NCBI GenBank assembly: GCA_030248215.1
Contig: JASANG010001867.1
Coordinates: forward strand, 1 to 64,000
Source of the DNA: Enoplolaimus lenunculus
Taxonomy: Eukaryota; Nematoda; Enoplea; Enoplida; Thoracostomopsidae
Reading direction: 5' to 3'
Length of the DNA stretch: 64,000 nucleotides
Both the position numbers and the translations under genes were made by a program. The first letter of the stretch is position 1; every line of letters begins with the position of its first letter. This document shows positions 1 to 11,201 of this stretch, in pieces. Below the pieces are notes generated by a model. The model did no database searches. It saw nothing but the letters and a program-made list of their open reading frames with translations, and had not been told where the DNA came from.

Positions 1-1816
1 AGATAGTAAACTGAAAATTTTTCGCTTAACCCTTTCTCACATGAATATTTTCTATTTTCCGTTAGACCTACTTTTATGCTAGGATTCGAACTCCAGTGAT
101 TGGAGTGGGAGGCGTATACCATCACCACTCAGCTATAGGAGCTTGACGCTCGAGCCCGAGGGGGCTCTCACGTCTTGTGGTGATTTAGTACTATGTATAC
201 GTGTTGCAATTGTTAAACACGGTGCGATATATACTATTTAACGTATATACACTGCGCTGAGTTGCCTACAGGCAACTCAATGCGAGAAGGGGTTATAGAT
301 AGTAAACTGAAAATTTTTCGCTTAACCCTTTCTCACATGAATATTTTCTATTTTCCGTTAGACCTACTTTTATGCTAGGATTCGAACTCCAGTGATTGGA
401 GTGGGAGGCGTATACCATCACCACTCAGCTATAGGAGCTTGACGCTCGAGCCCGAGGGGGCTCTCACGTCTTGTGGTGATTTAGTACTATGTATACGTGT
501 TGCAATTGTTAAACACGGTGCGATATATACTATTTAACGTATATACACGGCGCTGAGTTGCCTACAGGCAACTCAATGCGAGAAGGGGTTATAGATAGTA
601 AACTGAAAATTTTTCGCTTAACCCTTTCTCACATGAATATTTTCTATTTTCCGTTAGACCTACTTTTATGCTAGGATTCGAACTCCAGTGATTGGAGTGG
701 GAGGCGTATACCATCACCACTCAGCTATAGGAGCTTGACGCTCGAGCCCGAGGGGGCTCTCACGTCTTGTGGTGATTTAGTACTATGTATACGTGTTGCA
801 ATTGTTAAACACGGTGCGATATATACTATTTAACGTATATACACGGCGCTGAGTTGCCTACAGGCAACTCAATGCGAGAAGGGGTTATAGATAGTAAACT
901 GAAAATTTTTCGCTTAACCCTTTCTCACATGAATATTTTCTATTTTCCGTTAGACCTACTTTTATGCTAGGATTCGAACTCCAGTGATTGGAGTGGGAGG
1001 CGTATACCATCACCACTCAGCTATAGGAGCTTGACGCTCGAGCCCGAGGGGGCTCTCACGTCTTGTGGTGATTTAGTACTATGTATACGTGTTGCAATTG
1101 TTAAACACGGTGCGATATATACTATTTAACGTATATACACGGCGCTGAGTTGCCTACAGGCAACTCAATGCGAGAAGGGGTTATAGATAGTAAACTGAAA
1201 ATTTTTCGCTTAACCCTTTCTCACATGAATATTTTCTATTTTCCGTTAGACCTACTTTTATGCTAGGATTCGAACTCCAGTGATTGGAGTGGGAGGCGTA
1301 TACCATCACCACTCAGCTATAGGAGCTTGACGCTCGAGCCCGAGGGGGCTCTCACGTCTTGTGGTGATTTAGTACTATGTATACGTGTTGCAATTGTTAA
1401 ACACGGTGCGATATATACTATTTAACGTATATACACGGCGCTGAGTTGCCTACAGGCAACTCAATGCGAGAAGGGGTTATAGATAGTAAACTGAAAATTT
1501 TTCGCTTAACCCTTTCTCACATGAATATTTTCTATTTTCCGTTAGACCTACTTTTATGCTAGGATTCGAACTCCAGTGATTGGAGTGGGAGGCGTATACC
1601 ATCACCACTCAGCTATAGGAGCTTGACGCTCGAGCCCGAGGGGGCTCTCACGTCTTGTGGTGATTTAGTACTATGTATACGTGTTGCAATTGTTAAACAC
1701 GGTGCGATATATACTATTTAACGTATATACACGGCGCTGAGTTGCCTACAGGCAACTCAATGCGAGAAGGGGTTATAGATAGTAAACTGAAAATATTTCG
1801 CTTAACCCTTTCTCAT
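1..1816 (-). repeat. Tandem array A: 296-bp unit with piggyBac-like MITE and tRNA-Gly-like core
   Basis: Six complete copies begin at 1, 297, 593, 889, 1185 and 1481, followed by a partial copy from 1777. The array runs off the left edge, so the true number is at least six. Copies are almost identical; the clearest difference is one base near the end of copy 1. Each unit is a 263-bp element bounded by inverted ends (CCCTTTCTCACAT and the complement CCCCTTCTCRCAT) plus a 33-bp linker. On the minus strand the core has a pol III-like A box (TAGCTGAGTGG) and B box (GTTCGAATC) around a segment resembling tRNA-Gly(CCC). The tRNA arms pair poorly, so it is tRNA-like and not a standard tRNA gene. Near-identity implies recent amplification or homogenisation. 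Confidence 0.95.
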
Positions 1817-1913
1817 AATCCCAGTTTAATAAACTACATAGATTCCGCGAAAATTTGGGATATTGTCTTAAAAACTTCTCGTAAATGACAGCTTACTAAA
1901 AATACCTCCATAA

Positions 1914-2210
1914 TCAGTAAATTGTTTGGGCTGCCTGCGTAACCCATCGACGAATAACCTCAACATAGCATTGACGTAACCAGAATTTATCTTCATGAAG
2001 ATGCCCTTTTCTGCTTTTTCTATAAGATTTCAGGATATATACTGCCATGTTGTAAACGCTGCCGCTGCTGATCAGAAAGACCTGTAAAAATGCATTTTGA
2101 AAATCTAGCTGACAATTGAACTCTAGCAGTATTCTAGAACGACAAGAAAATTGGAGTAAATTTACCTGATGATCTTCCCAGCTGGATCTGCTGCTATGCA
2201 AAAACTGCAT
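1914..2210 (-). CDS. Candidate last two exons of a small unidentified gene
   Basis: This lies in the spacer between the two inverted arrays. A likely last exon (1914-2081) follows a good acceptor (TTTTTACAG) and ends with a TGA. An upstream exon (2166-2210 from its ATG, possibly longer) ends at a GTAAAT donor. The reading frame continues across the 84-bp intron and gives a 70-aa product with a basic C-terminal half containing residues such as FWLRQCYVEVIRRWV. The composition looks like real protein, but I recognise no family. The first exon could extend upstream past the ATG through an acceptor near 2220. Chance ORFs of this length are common in this window. Confidence 0.35.
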   Translation of the reverse strand: MQFLHSSRSSWEDHQVNLLQFSCRSRILLEFNCQLDFQNAFLQVFLISSGSVYNMAVYILKSYRKSRKGHLHEDKFWLRQCYVEVIRRWVTQAAQTIY

Positions 2211-2632
2211 CGAATTTCTAACCTCACTATTTACTGGTTACAAAGCGACAAGAGCTAGAGATTATCAACTGGTGAATGATAGGTGCTGCACACGTTCGAG
2301 GATACAAAAATAGCTTAGGAGTATTAACTCAACTGTATGCTGCATGCTTTTTAGCAAATTACAACACAAAACAGCGGCCGCTTTCGCTTAGTAAAAGCTG
2401 TGAAAGAAATTTTCAATGAAATACCTTAGAGACACGATTTTACAAGCTATGAAAAATAGAGTTGATCAAGTTTACATGCGAGGCTATCGCTTAAACAATT
2501 GATAACTCTAGCCTCCGAGGAAAAGATATTACGTGTTTTAGATTGAACATATACATCAATATATATTTATTTATATATAAATATATATCAATAGTGAAAC
2601 ATAACCAATGTCAGATACAGATGATATAATTA
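2211..2632. other. Spacer between the inverted arrays
   Basis: Apparently unique sequence separating array A from array B. It has a short AT-rich palindromic stretch around 2550-2590 (tandem TATATA/ATATAT). I see no gene beyond the candidate exons to the left. Confidence 0.5.
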
Positions 2633-2636
2633 TTAA

Positions 2637-5392
2637 CCCCTTCTCACATTGAGTTGCCTATAGGCAACTAAGCGCAGTGTATATACGTTAAATAATGTAT
2701 ATCGCACCGTGTTTAACAATTGTAACACGTATACATTGTACTAAATCACCACAAGACGTGATAGCCCCCTCGGGCTCGAGCGTCAAGTTCCTATAGCTGA
2801 GTGGTGATGGTATACGCCTCCCACTCCAGTTACCGGAGTTCGAATCCTAGCATAAAAGTAGGTCTCAGGGGAAATAGAAAATATTCATGTGAGAAAGGGT
2901 TAAGCGAAAAATTTTCAGTTTACTATCTATAACCCCTTCTCACATTGAGTTGCCTATAGGCAACTAAGCGCAGTGTATATACGTTAAATAATGTATATCG
3001 CACCGTGTTTAACAATTGTAACACGTATACATTGTACTAAATCACCACAAGACGTGATAGCCCCCTCGAGCTCGAGCGTCAAGCTCCTATAGCTGAGTGG
3101 TGATGGTATACGCCTCCCACTCCAGTTACCGGAGTTCGAATCCTAGCATAAAAGTAGGTCTCAGGGGAAATAGAAAATATTCATGTGAGAAAGGGTTAAG
3201 CGAAAAATTTTCAGTTTACTATCTACAACCCCTTCTCACATTGAGTTGCCTCTGAAAATTTTTCGCTTAACCCTTTCTCACATATAGGCAACTAAGCGCA
3301 GTGTATATACGTTAAATAATGTATATCGCACCGTGTTTAACAATTGTAACACGTATACATTGTACTAAATCACCACAAGACGTGATAGCCCCCTCGGGCT
3401 CGAGCGTCAAGCTCCTATAGCTGAGTGGTGATGGTATACGCCTCCCACTCCAGTTACCGGAGTTCGAATCCTAGCATAAAGTAGGTCTCGGGGGAAATAG
3501 AAAATATTCCTGTGAGAAAGGGTTAAGCGAAAAATTTTCAGTTTACTATCTATAACCCCTTCTCACATTGAGTTGTCTAATATGCAACTAAGCGCAGTGT
3601 ATATACGTTAAATAATGTATATCGCACCATGTTTAACAATTGTAACACGTATACATTGTACTAAATCACCACAAGACGTGATAGCCCCCTCGGGCTCGAG
3701 CGTCAAGCTCCTATAGCTGAGTGGTGATGGTATACGCCTCCCACTGCAGTTACCGGAGTTCGAATCCTAGCATAAAAGTAGGTCTCAGGGGAAATAGAAA
3801 ATATTCCTGTGAGAAAGGGTTAAGCGAAAAATTTTCAGTTTACTATCTATAACCCCTTCTCACATTGAGTTGCCTATAGGCAACTAAGCGCAGTGTATAT
3901 ACGTTAAATAATGTATATCGCACCGTGTTTAACAATTGTAACACGTATACATTGTACTAAATCACCACAAGACGTGATAGCCCCCTCGGGCTCGAGCGTC
4001 AAGTTCCTATAGCTGAGTGGTGATGGTATACGCCTCCCACTCCAGTTACCGGAGTTCGAATCCTAGCATAAAAGTAGGTCTCAGGGGAAATAGAAAATAT
4101 TCATGTGAGAAAGGGTTAAGCGAAAAATTTTCAGTTTACTATCTATAACCCCTTCTCACATTGAGTTGCCTATAGGCAACTAAGCGCAGTGTATATACGT
4201 TAAATAATGTATATCGCACCGTGTTTAACAATTGTAACACGTATACATTGTACTAAATCACCACAAGACGTGAGAGCCCCCTCGGGCTCGAGCGTCAAGT
4301 TCCTATAGCTGAGTGGTGATGGTACACGCCTCCCACTAAAGTTACCGGAGTTCGAATCCTAGCATAAAAGTAGGTCTCAGGGGAATAGAAAATATTCATG
4401 TGAGAAAGGGTTAAGCGAAAAATTTTCAGTTTACTATCTATAACCCCTTCTCACATTGAGTTGCCTATAGGCAACTAAGCGCAGTGTATATACGTTAAAT
4501 AATGTATATCGCACCGTGTTTAACAATGGTAACACGTATACATTGTACTAAATCACCACAAGACGTGAGAGCCCCCTCGGGCTCGAGCGTCAAGTTCCTA
4601 TAGCTGAGTGGTGATGGTATACGCCTCCCACTAAAGTTACCGGAGTGCGAATCCTAGCATAAAAGTAGGTCTCAGGTGAAATAGAAAATATTCATGTGAG
4701 AAAGGGTTAAGCGAAAAATTTTCAGTTTACTATCTTTAAGCGAAAAATTTTCAGTGTACTATCTATAACCCCTTCTCACATTGAGTTGCCTATAGGCAAC
4801 TAAGCGCAGTGTATATACGTTAAATAATGTATATCGCACCGTGTTTAACAATGGTAACACGTATACATTGTACTAAATCACCACAAGACGTGAGAGCCCC
4901 CTCGGGCTCGAGCGTCAAGTTCCTATAGCTGAGTGGTGATGGTATACGCCTCCCACTCCAGTTACCGGAGTTCGAATCCTAGCATAAAAGTAGGTCTCAG
5001 GGTAAACAGAAAATATTCATGTGAGAAAGGGTTAAGCGAAAAATTTTCAGTTTACTATCTTTAAGCGAAAAATTTTCAGTTTATTATCTATAAACACCCA
5101 CTGAAAAATTTTCAGTTTACTATCTATAACCCCTTCTCACATTGAGTTGCCTATAGGCAACTGAGCGCAGTGTATATACGTTAAATAATGTATATCGCAC
5201 CGTGTTTAACAATTGTAACACGTATACATTGTACTAAATCACCACAAGACGTGAGAGCCCCCTCGGGCTCGAGCGTCAAGCTCCTATAGCTGAGTGGTGA
5301 TGGTATACGCCTCCCACTCCAGTTACCGGAGTTCGAATCCTAGCATAAAAGTAGGTCTCAGGGGAAATAGAAAATATTCATGTGAGAAAGGG
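2637..5392 (+). repeat. Tandem array B: same 296-bp unit as array A, inverted
   Basis: About nine copies start near 2637, 2931, 3229, 3553, 3851, 4147, 4441, 4765 and 5124. The same MITE-plus-linker unit as array A lies in the opposite orientation, so the tRNA-like core reads on the plus strand. The A box (TAGCTGAGTGG) and B box (GTTCGAATC) are kept in most copies; the copy near 4650 has a mutated B box. Copies are more diverged than in array A and contain local rearrangements: an internal duplication near 3250-3285 and extra linker pieces near 4733-4755 and 5060-5125. The whole array is bounded by TTAA on both sides (2633-2636 and 5393-5396), the piggyBac target-site duplication. Confidence 0.93.
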
Positions 5393-5732
5393 TTAAACAC
5401 CCACTTTATAAATAATTCCCAATATGAACACAGATTTACCATAGTTTAAAAGTTATGGATTTACGAATCTAATATATTGGAAACACTTGTCGATTGGAGA
5501 TAAAATTTAGCATAACGTTTTTTGAGGGAAAATTGAATCGGTGAAAAAGATAAGTTTACAATCACTGTGAGTTGGCAGCAGTAAAGTTATTGTCCCAAGC
5601 GAAACTTTAAACAAGAAACGTAAATTTATATTATTTCGCCGCGAAAGATACTTGAATTTTAGTCACGCGAACATTTCGTGGGTAATTTTTTTACCTCGTT
5701 TCAGGCACGTTACCACCCAACTTATGCCCATG

Positions 5733-5972
5733 TTAAAAGATAAGCGGTATATATAACGTTTTTCTACCGTACTACATTAGACTAAGCTTATAAGCTTTAT
5801 ACTAATTTTTTGTTTAGGCTTAGGCTTAGGTTTAGATATAAGCTTATTCTTTCACTTAGGCTTATGCTTAGGCTTATGCTTAGGCTTAGCCTTACAGGCT
5901 TAGGCTTATGTAGGAAAGTAGGAATATGCTTATACTGTCACGGCCTTGTTCTATACATTGGTCTCAGCTTGT
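5733..5972. mobile_element. Degenerate MITE with TTAGGC-like internal repeats
   Basis: Left part resembles the CCCATGT-type terminus. The centre is a run of imperfect TTAGGC/TTATGC hexamers, and the right end (CGGCCTTGTTCTATACATTGG) is the family's inverted terminus. It belongs to the family seen clearly at 7450-7610 and 32699-32909. Ends are approximate. Confidence 0.6.
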
Positions 5973-6068
5973 TTAGGCGTGGCAAATGAAATTTCAGAGG
6001 GAATGGTGATATCGGTATCTCGTATAAAATTTGCGCAAGAGCGAACAAAGCTTTTTCATGGGGAAGAA

Positions 6069-6760
6069 CACGTTTTACACACAAAATTGTCTTGAAATTT
6101 CAAAACTCATACTTTCTTAAATTTTCAAGACATAAAATGTCTTGGTATTTCACAAATTAATCACCTTAAACAGCTCAGAAATTTGTGTCTGATAACGTTA
6201 CAGCATAAATCCTTATATTCAAGAAATTATACTGTTGCAAATTTAGAAGACATAAATTTTTACTTTCAAGATAGTTGTCTTATATTCAAGACTATTTTTT
6301 GGATTTTTATGACTTTTATGTAAAAAAGTACTTCTGTGTATATTCGTCGGAGTGTATATAAATAACAAATTTCAAGGATATTTCGGGTTGAGCTCAGGCT
6401 AACCTCAAACTATAAGTTTACGTCTTGGACGTGTCTTAGATTGTAAAATTAGGGTGTTGGTTGAGCATTAGCCCCCAATTGTGGAGTCGTTTCCCTGGAA
6501 ATCATTTGTATTGTATTTCAGACATATTTGTCTTATATATTTTAGGAATATTTGTCTTTAATCATGCATGAAACAAAGTCTGAAATATTAGAATTTTTAA
6601 TCTGAAAAATTTCAGACCCATATTTCTGAAAAATTCCAGAAATAAAAGTATGGAATTCGACACATATATGTCTGGAGTCTGTATTAAAACATATACAATT
6701 GTCTTAAATTTCTGACAATTTTTCTTGAGTATAAGACAATATATTTGGCGTGTAGAAGAC
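6069..6760 (+). mobile_element. ~690-bp TIR element rich in AAGACA/TGTCTT, copy 1
   Basis: It starts with CACACAAAATTGTCTTGA and ends with the complementary TATTGTCTTATACTC side followed by GGCGTG. These are inverted termini with consensus CACRCMAAA and TTGTCTT. The interior is full of short inverted AGACAT/TGTCTT and TTTCAGA/TCTGAAA motifs. A reverse-complement copy lies at 9769-10420 and a fragment at 26085-26200. No transposase ORF is seen; non-autonomous DNA transposon is the likely class. Confidence 0.7.
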
Positions 6761-7449
6761 AGACCGAGGGGCGCCACCTAAAATTTGTGTTTGAAGTAGG
6801 ATGTTTTAATACAAAAAACGCGTCTAGTTTCTCGCTCATGAAAATTCTTCAAATTTATGCTGCCGTGTATTGCTTTACAGATCGAAGTTGTGTTTGACCC
6901 GGACTGCAATTTCTCGAAAATTGAGGTAATTATTTTTTACACAACAACAATTTACGAGAAATGACATATTCAAAACCTAAATCTCTGTTAAGGACATCGT
7001 GTTGCCAAAACGTGCCATTCTGCGTCCACTGAACCAGAACTTATAGCCGTTTACAAAACCTGTACGATTGAAAAATAACAAGTTTCATAAACTTCATAAC
7101 AAAAGCTACCCAGAAGCATTTAATAGATAACTCGTGCAAAATGAAAATTAAAAATTTTAGCTCGGTTTCTAAGAACAAATTTAGGCAAACTCTAAATATA
7201 GTTTGCGTAGCTATTAATAGGATTAGAAAACAAAGAAATGTTTCATCAAATGGTGTAAAATGCGCTTGGTTTGTTTGAAGCATTCTACTTACTAATTAGC
7301 GATAATATACTATGTGACTATCAAGCATGTGAAAAACAACGCTTTACATTGGAGAACTCTAAAATAAACTATGCTTATACTCAATAAAACGAAATAATAG
7401 TTACTATTAAATGTTGAAGGATTTAATCAATTTGTTATTCTCAAACTAA

Positions 7450-7610
7450 AGTGGCCCATGTAAAGATCAGGGGCAGAACGTTTTTCTGTGGGACTGCAAT
7501 AGAGTAGGCTTAGGAATATGCTCGTTCTTAAGCTTAGGCTTAGGCTTAAGCTTAGGCTTTCGAATATGCTTTATAATATTGTTCGGCCCCCGCTCTTTAC
7601 ATTGGCCACT
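7450..7610. mobile_element. TIR MITE with internal TTAGGC telomere-like repeats
   Basis: The cleanest short copy of the family, 161 bp. It has inverted ends AGTGGCCCATGTAAAG and CTTTACATTGGCCACT. Inside is a short run of TTAGGC/TTAAGC hexamers flanked by GGGACTGCAATAGAGTA and the word AGGAATATGCT. No coding capacity. Confidence 0.8.
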
Positions 7611-7725
7611 AAAGTTAAAAATATTCATCCCCGTGACAGTATTACAGATAAATATTTTTTCAAAAAATTCGAATCCGTTTGATTGAAGTTATAATTTTAA
7701 TCTCCTTTGAGTTCAAATTGCACGG

Positions 7726-7845
7726 TCAGCAACGGTATATTGTTGAATACAACCTACAATGTCCAGTGCAAAATATCCACAAGACGTGAGAAATTCTCAA
7801 TCTCGAGCGCCTAATTCCGTTAGCTGAGCGGCAGGGTGTAACCAG
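7726..7845 (+). repeat. Relic of the tRNA-like MITE unit
   Basis: Matches part of the array unit: CCACAAGACGTGAGA, CTCGAGCGCCTAATTCC and a mutated A box (TTAGCTGAGCGG) occur in the same order as in array B. The TIR ends are lost. It is an old dispersed copy. Confidence 0.6.
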
Positions 7846-8333
7846 AAGTGAAAAGCAACGGAGGCATAGGCCAAAAAATTTTGCCCGGAAGCGAAGGTGA
7901 AGCCGGATGCCCAAACGTGCTCCACAGTTTGACATCAAAAATAATGCTTGATACCAGAGCCAGACCTCTGGTAGTACCCTGCAGAGTGATGATTGTAAAA
8001 AGCATCAATGCCCAGAGCTTGTAAGTACTCTTACTTTTAAGTTCTGCGATGAAATATTAAATAGTTCTTGCATTCTGTAAGGGTGCAAAATGGGTTTATA
8101 ATAGGCTCACAGTAACCAATGTTTATTAAGCTGACAGTCTTTCAGATAAATATATTTTTTGATGTTTGTAATATCAAATCCGCATGCCTCAGGTAAAATC
8201 ATAAGCCGTTTAACTTGTAAATTTTAATAATGCTGGTCAAGCATATGCTCTGGTTGTCGGTTAATAGTTGAATTGAAAAAGTTATTCCATAGTTGAGTTA
8301 TACTTATTTGTTCAATCTCAACGCGAGCATTTT

Positions 8334-8524
8334 CGGCCCATGTATAAAATAGGGCCGGAACAGTAGTAAGCATATTTCTAAGCCTAAGCCTAAGCCTAAG
8401 CGTATGGATGAGTCTATTCGTAAGCCTAAGCCTAAGCCTCAGCAAAAAAATTTGTCTAAATCTTAAACTGACTGTATTATAGCCCCTCCGGAAAACGATC
8501 CGGCCATGTTCTATACATGGCCCG
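8334..8524. mobile_element. TTAGGC-containing TIR MITE
   Basis: Ends GGCCCATGTATAAAATAGGG and CGGCCATGTTCTATACATGGCC are inverted relatives. The interior carries two runs of AAGCCT (TTAGGC on the other strand), which make Leu-Arg repeat ORFs that are not genes. Confidence 0.7.
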
Positions 8525-8667
8525 CATTTTCAATATAAATCTCTGATTTGTATAGAGTATAGACACAGTCTATCTGAAGAGCAACCGAATTCTTAGCAGA
8601 TCAAAGGAAAACACCAACAGCAGTAAAGACACTCAATATAGAAACATTTTCTCTGGATGAGCCAAGG

Positions 8668-8985
8668 TACAACCGGAGGTCTGCCTCTGGCTTCGGTAGA
8701 AAATCAGGCCCCAGTTCCGGTAGAATTTTTGCCGGAAGTTCCGGTAATTTCAGTTGTGAAGTTTTTCATTCTTCGACAAAAGTTGTATTTTGCTACGATT
8801 TTGTTAAAAAACTTGCTGGAATTCCTAAAAAAGTAAGCCTATAAACCAAAATTTCTGACAACACTTAACATTTTCAAACGATCAAGTTCACAATAATATA
8901 TTGTTGTCATTCCAGCTTTACCTCCAGCTTCGACAGACTTTGTTGATATGCAGCTTCGGTATTTCTCACCTGTTGCACTCTGGCA
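8668..8985. mobile_element. CCGGAG-rich MITE family, copy 1
   Basis: Begins ACAACCGGAGGTCTGCC and ends near CTGTTGCACTCTGG. Both halves carry repeated CCGGAR/YTCCGG words, and the AT-rich middle ends with a TTTTCAAACG-like block. Related copies lie at 25591-25921, 46037-46410 and 48374-48713, with a fragment at 48255-48310. The shared termini read roughly GTGCAACCGGAG as an inverted repeat. No coding capacity. Confidence 0.6.
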
Positions 8986-9089
8986 CGTCGTTTACATTAA
9001 TTGTTGTCGAACCATCACGATTCTATTTCATTTTTTATGCCTGTTTGGTTTCCGTTCGATCCCTGCCGCAAACTTACCAGTGTTTGTCA

Positions 9090-9600
9090 CTTTAGCCCAT
9101 GAAAAGATCAGGGGGTACATTTTTTCTGCGGGACTGCCATAGAGTAGGGGTCCCATTTTGAGTCCCAATCGGTAGAAGTCGGTATCCCTAATTAGAGTCC
9201 ATAAATGTCAATTATCCCAGATTGTAGTCCATAAAAGACTTCAGGACCAAATAAAGTTGAGTTCGAAACTTTAAAGCATATACACTAAGTTTTGAAAGAA
9301 CATTCCTAAGTACCTCGCATCATCGCGCAAGTTTTTGATACACGACAAATGAACGTTTAATTCAACGGGTTGTTGCAATATCGGATATATATCAGTAGCA
9401 AAGGGTGGCGCAGCATACGTTGAAAATAAATAACAGTCCGTAACCGAATAACAGGGGTACCCTCTAGAGAGGCCAAATAAAAATCAGTCCCGCCCTCTTT
9501 ATTCGGGTCACTACATTTGGTAAAAGGTCATTCTTACGCATAGGCTTAGGAATATGCTTCCTACCGTGACGGCTATCTTGTATTTGAGCTGTGATGCTCA
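9090..9600. mobile_element. Interrupted TTAGGC-type MITE pieces
   Basis: A left terminus (GCCCATGAAAAGATCAGGGGG, then GGGACTGCCATAGAGTA) at 9090-9150 and a TTAGGC-bearing right part at about 9530-9600 match this family. Unrelated sequence at 9150-9530 separates them. The latter has its own short reversed terminus-like piece near 9470-9520, so nested insertion is likely. Confidence 0.45.
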
Positions 9601-9768
9601 TTGCATAATTACAAATTTTAATTTACTTGACAAAAATCCAATTCCGTATAAATTTAAATTTAACAATACAGGTTTACGCTTGACCAAAAATTCGCAATAA
9701 AATACGCATGGTTCGTAAAATTCTTGAAGATTTGGCTGAATCACTGCACAGCTCAAGACAACCAACTA

Positions 9769-10420
9769 CGCACAAACTAAATTGTCTTACATTAAAGGAA
9801 TATTGTCTAAAATTTAAGACAATTATGTCTTGATACGGACACCAGACATATATGGCTTGAATTCTAGACTGTTATTTCTTAAATTTTTCAGAAATATGGG
9901 TCTGAAACTTTTCAGACTTTAAAATCTGAAATCGAAGATTTTAATTTATGAAGAATTAAGACAAATACTTCGGAAATATAAGACAGACATGTTTAAAATA
10001 CAAGACAGATTTACAGAGAAATCGACCTGAAAATTGGTGCCAAAGCTCAACCATTTACCCTAATTGTACAATCTATTAACATACGCCCAAAACATAAACT
10101 TAGGTTGGGAGAGCCTAAGCTCAACCAGAAATATCCTTAAAATTTGATTATTTAAATACACTCCTAAGAATATAAAAGGAAGCAACTTTTTTATATACAT
10201 ATAAAAATTAGAAAATTAGTCTTGAAGGAAGAAATTTGTCTTAATAATTTAATTTGGCAACAGCAATTTCTAAAATATAAAACATTCTTGTTTTAACAAT
10301 TTTAGACACAAATTTTTGAGCTGTTTAGGCCTACCAATGTCTAAAATACAAGATTTTTCGTCTTGAAAACTTATGAAAGTAGGAGTCTTGAAATTTCGAG
10401 ACAGCTTATTTTGAGTGACA
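9769..10420 (-). mobile_element. AAGACA-rich TIR element, copy 2
   Basis: Reverse-complement relative of 6069-6760 along essentially its whole length, including the block of short TTTCAGA/TCTGAAA and AGACAT/TGTCTT inverted words and the segment around TAGGTTGGGAGAGCCTAAGC. The two copies have diverged considerably. No ORF of note. Confidence 0.65.
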
Positions 10421-10430
10421 TTAAGTTTCA

Positions 10431-11201
10431 ATTTCAATTCCGATTTGAATCAACCAGAGTGTAACCGGATATTCGTTCCGATCAAAATCGCTGTTCGTGT
10501 TCGTTTCCGTAAATACAACTACCAAAAATTCCGTTATTTTTGTGCTTGTAATATTAGTTGAAATACACTTAAAAATAACCCTCTTTGCGACATACATAAT
10601 AAAATTGTTTAATTTCTTATAAAAACATCAAAATGCATCCACAATTAAGGATTCTGGGTGCTTAAAAATAAAGCATGTTCAAAACATTTATACCCAAATA
10701 TCCGTTTTCCGTTTCCGGTATTTTTACTATTCGTGTACACCGTGGTGTAGACTTTTCCATCAGCTTGCACGCTGTGAAATATCCTCCTAATATTATTACG
10801 GCTCCATCGCTTTCAATTCATCGCATTCTTTCTTTTTCTTTTTGTTTCTTTTTTGAGCGTTTGCTTTAACCGATTGTTCTCTTTCTTGAGCACTAAAAAA
10901 ACAAAATTCAAGCACCGTTTAAGCATCAGTGTAAATCTAAATCTAAGCGTAAGCGTACATACCAAATTCCGAAGTACAATAAACTGCTGTTATGCAGTAA
11001 AAACCGGGCCCCCCTCAAAGAAACATGGTTCATAATACTTATGCAATATAAAATCGGTTGGTCATACTCTTAAAAGTGTATAGCATCGATTACCAGTTGA
11101 CGATAAACATTGTTACGTTTGAACTAAAGCGTCTAAGTTTGATTAGTTCACTATAAATATGTGGAAAAATTCTAATTCACAACATTGCCGCAGTTCGCAA
11201 C
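10431..11201. other. Intergenic, no gene seen
   Basis: AT-rich sequence with no convincing exon. A short piece near 10690-10750 (CCGTTTTCCGTTTCCGG then ATTTTTACTAT) recurs near 50085-50125 and, diverged, near 34120-34160, so a small dispersed repeat is present. Confidence 0.4.

Noticed and set aside
1-5392. CRISPR array or rDNA repeats
   Set aside because: Units of 296 bp with no repeat-spacer pattern, eukaryotic setting and no rRNA sequence.
2637-5392. Functional tRNA-Gly gene cluster
   Set aside because: Promoter boxes are good, but the acceptor and anticodon stems do not pair properly.
8224-8445. Leu-Arg repeat ORFs here and at 49393-49761 and 61396-61698
   Set aside because: Translations of TTAGGC hexamers inside MITEs.
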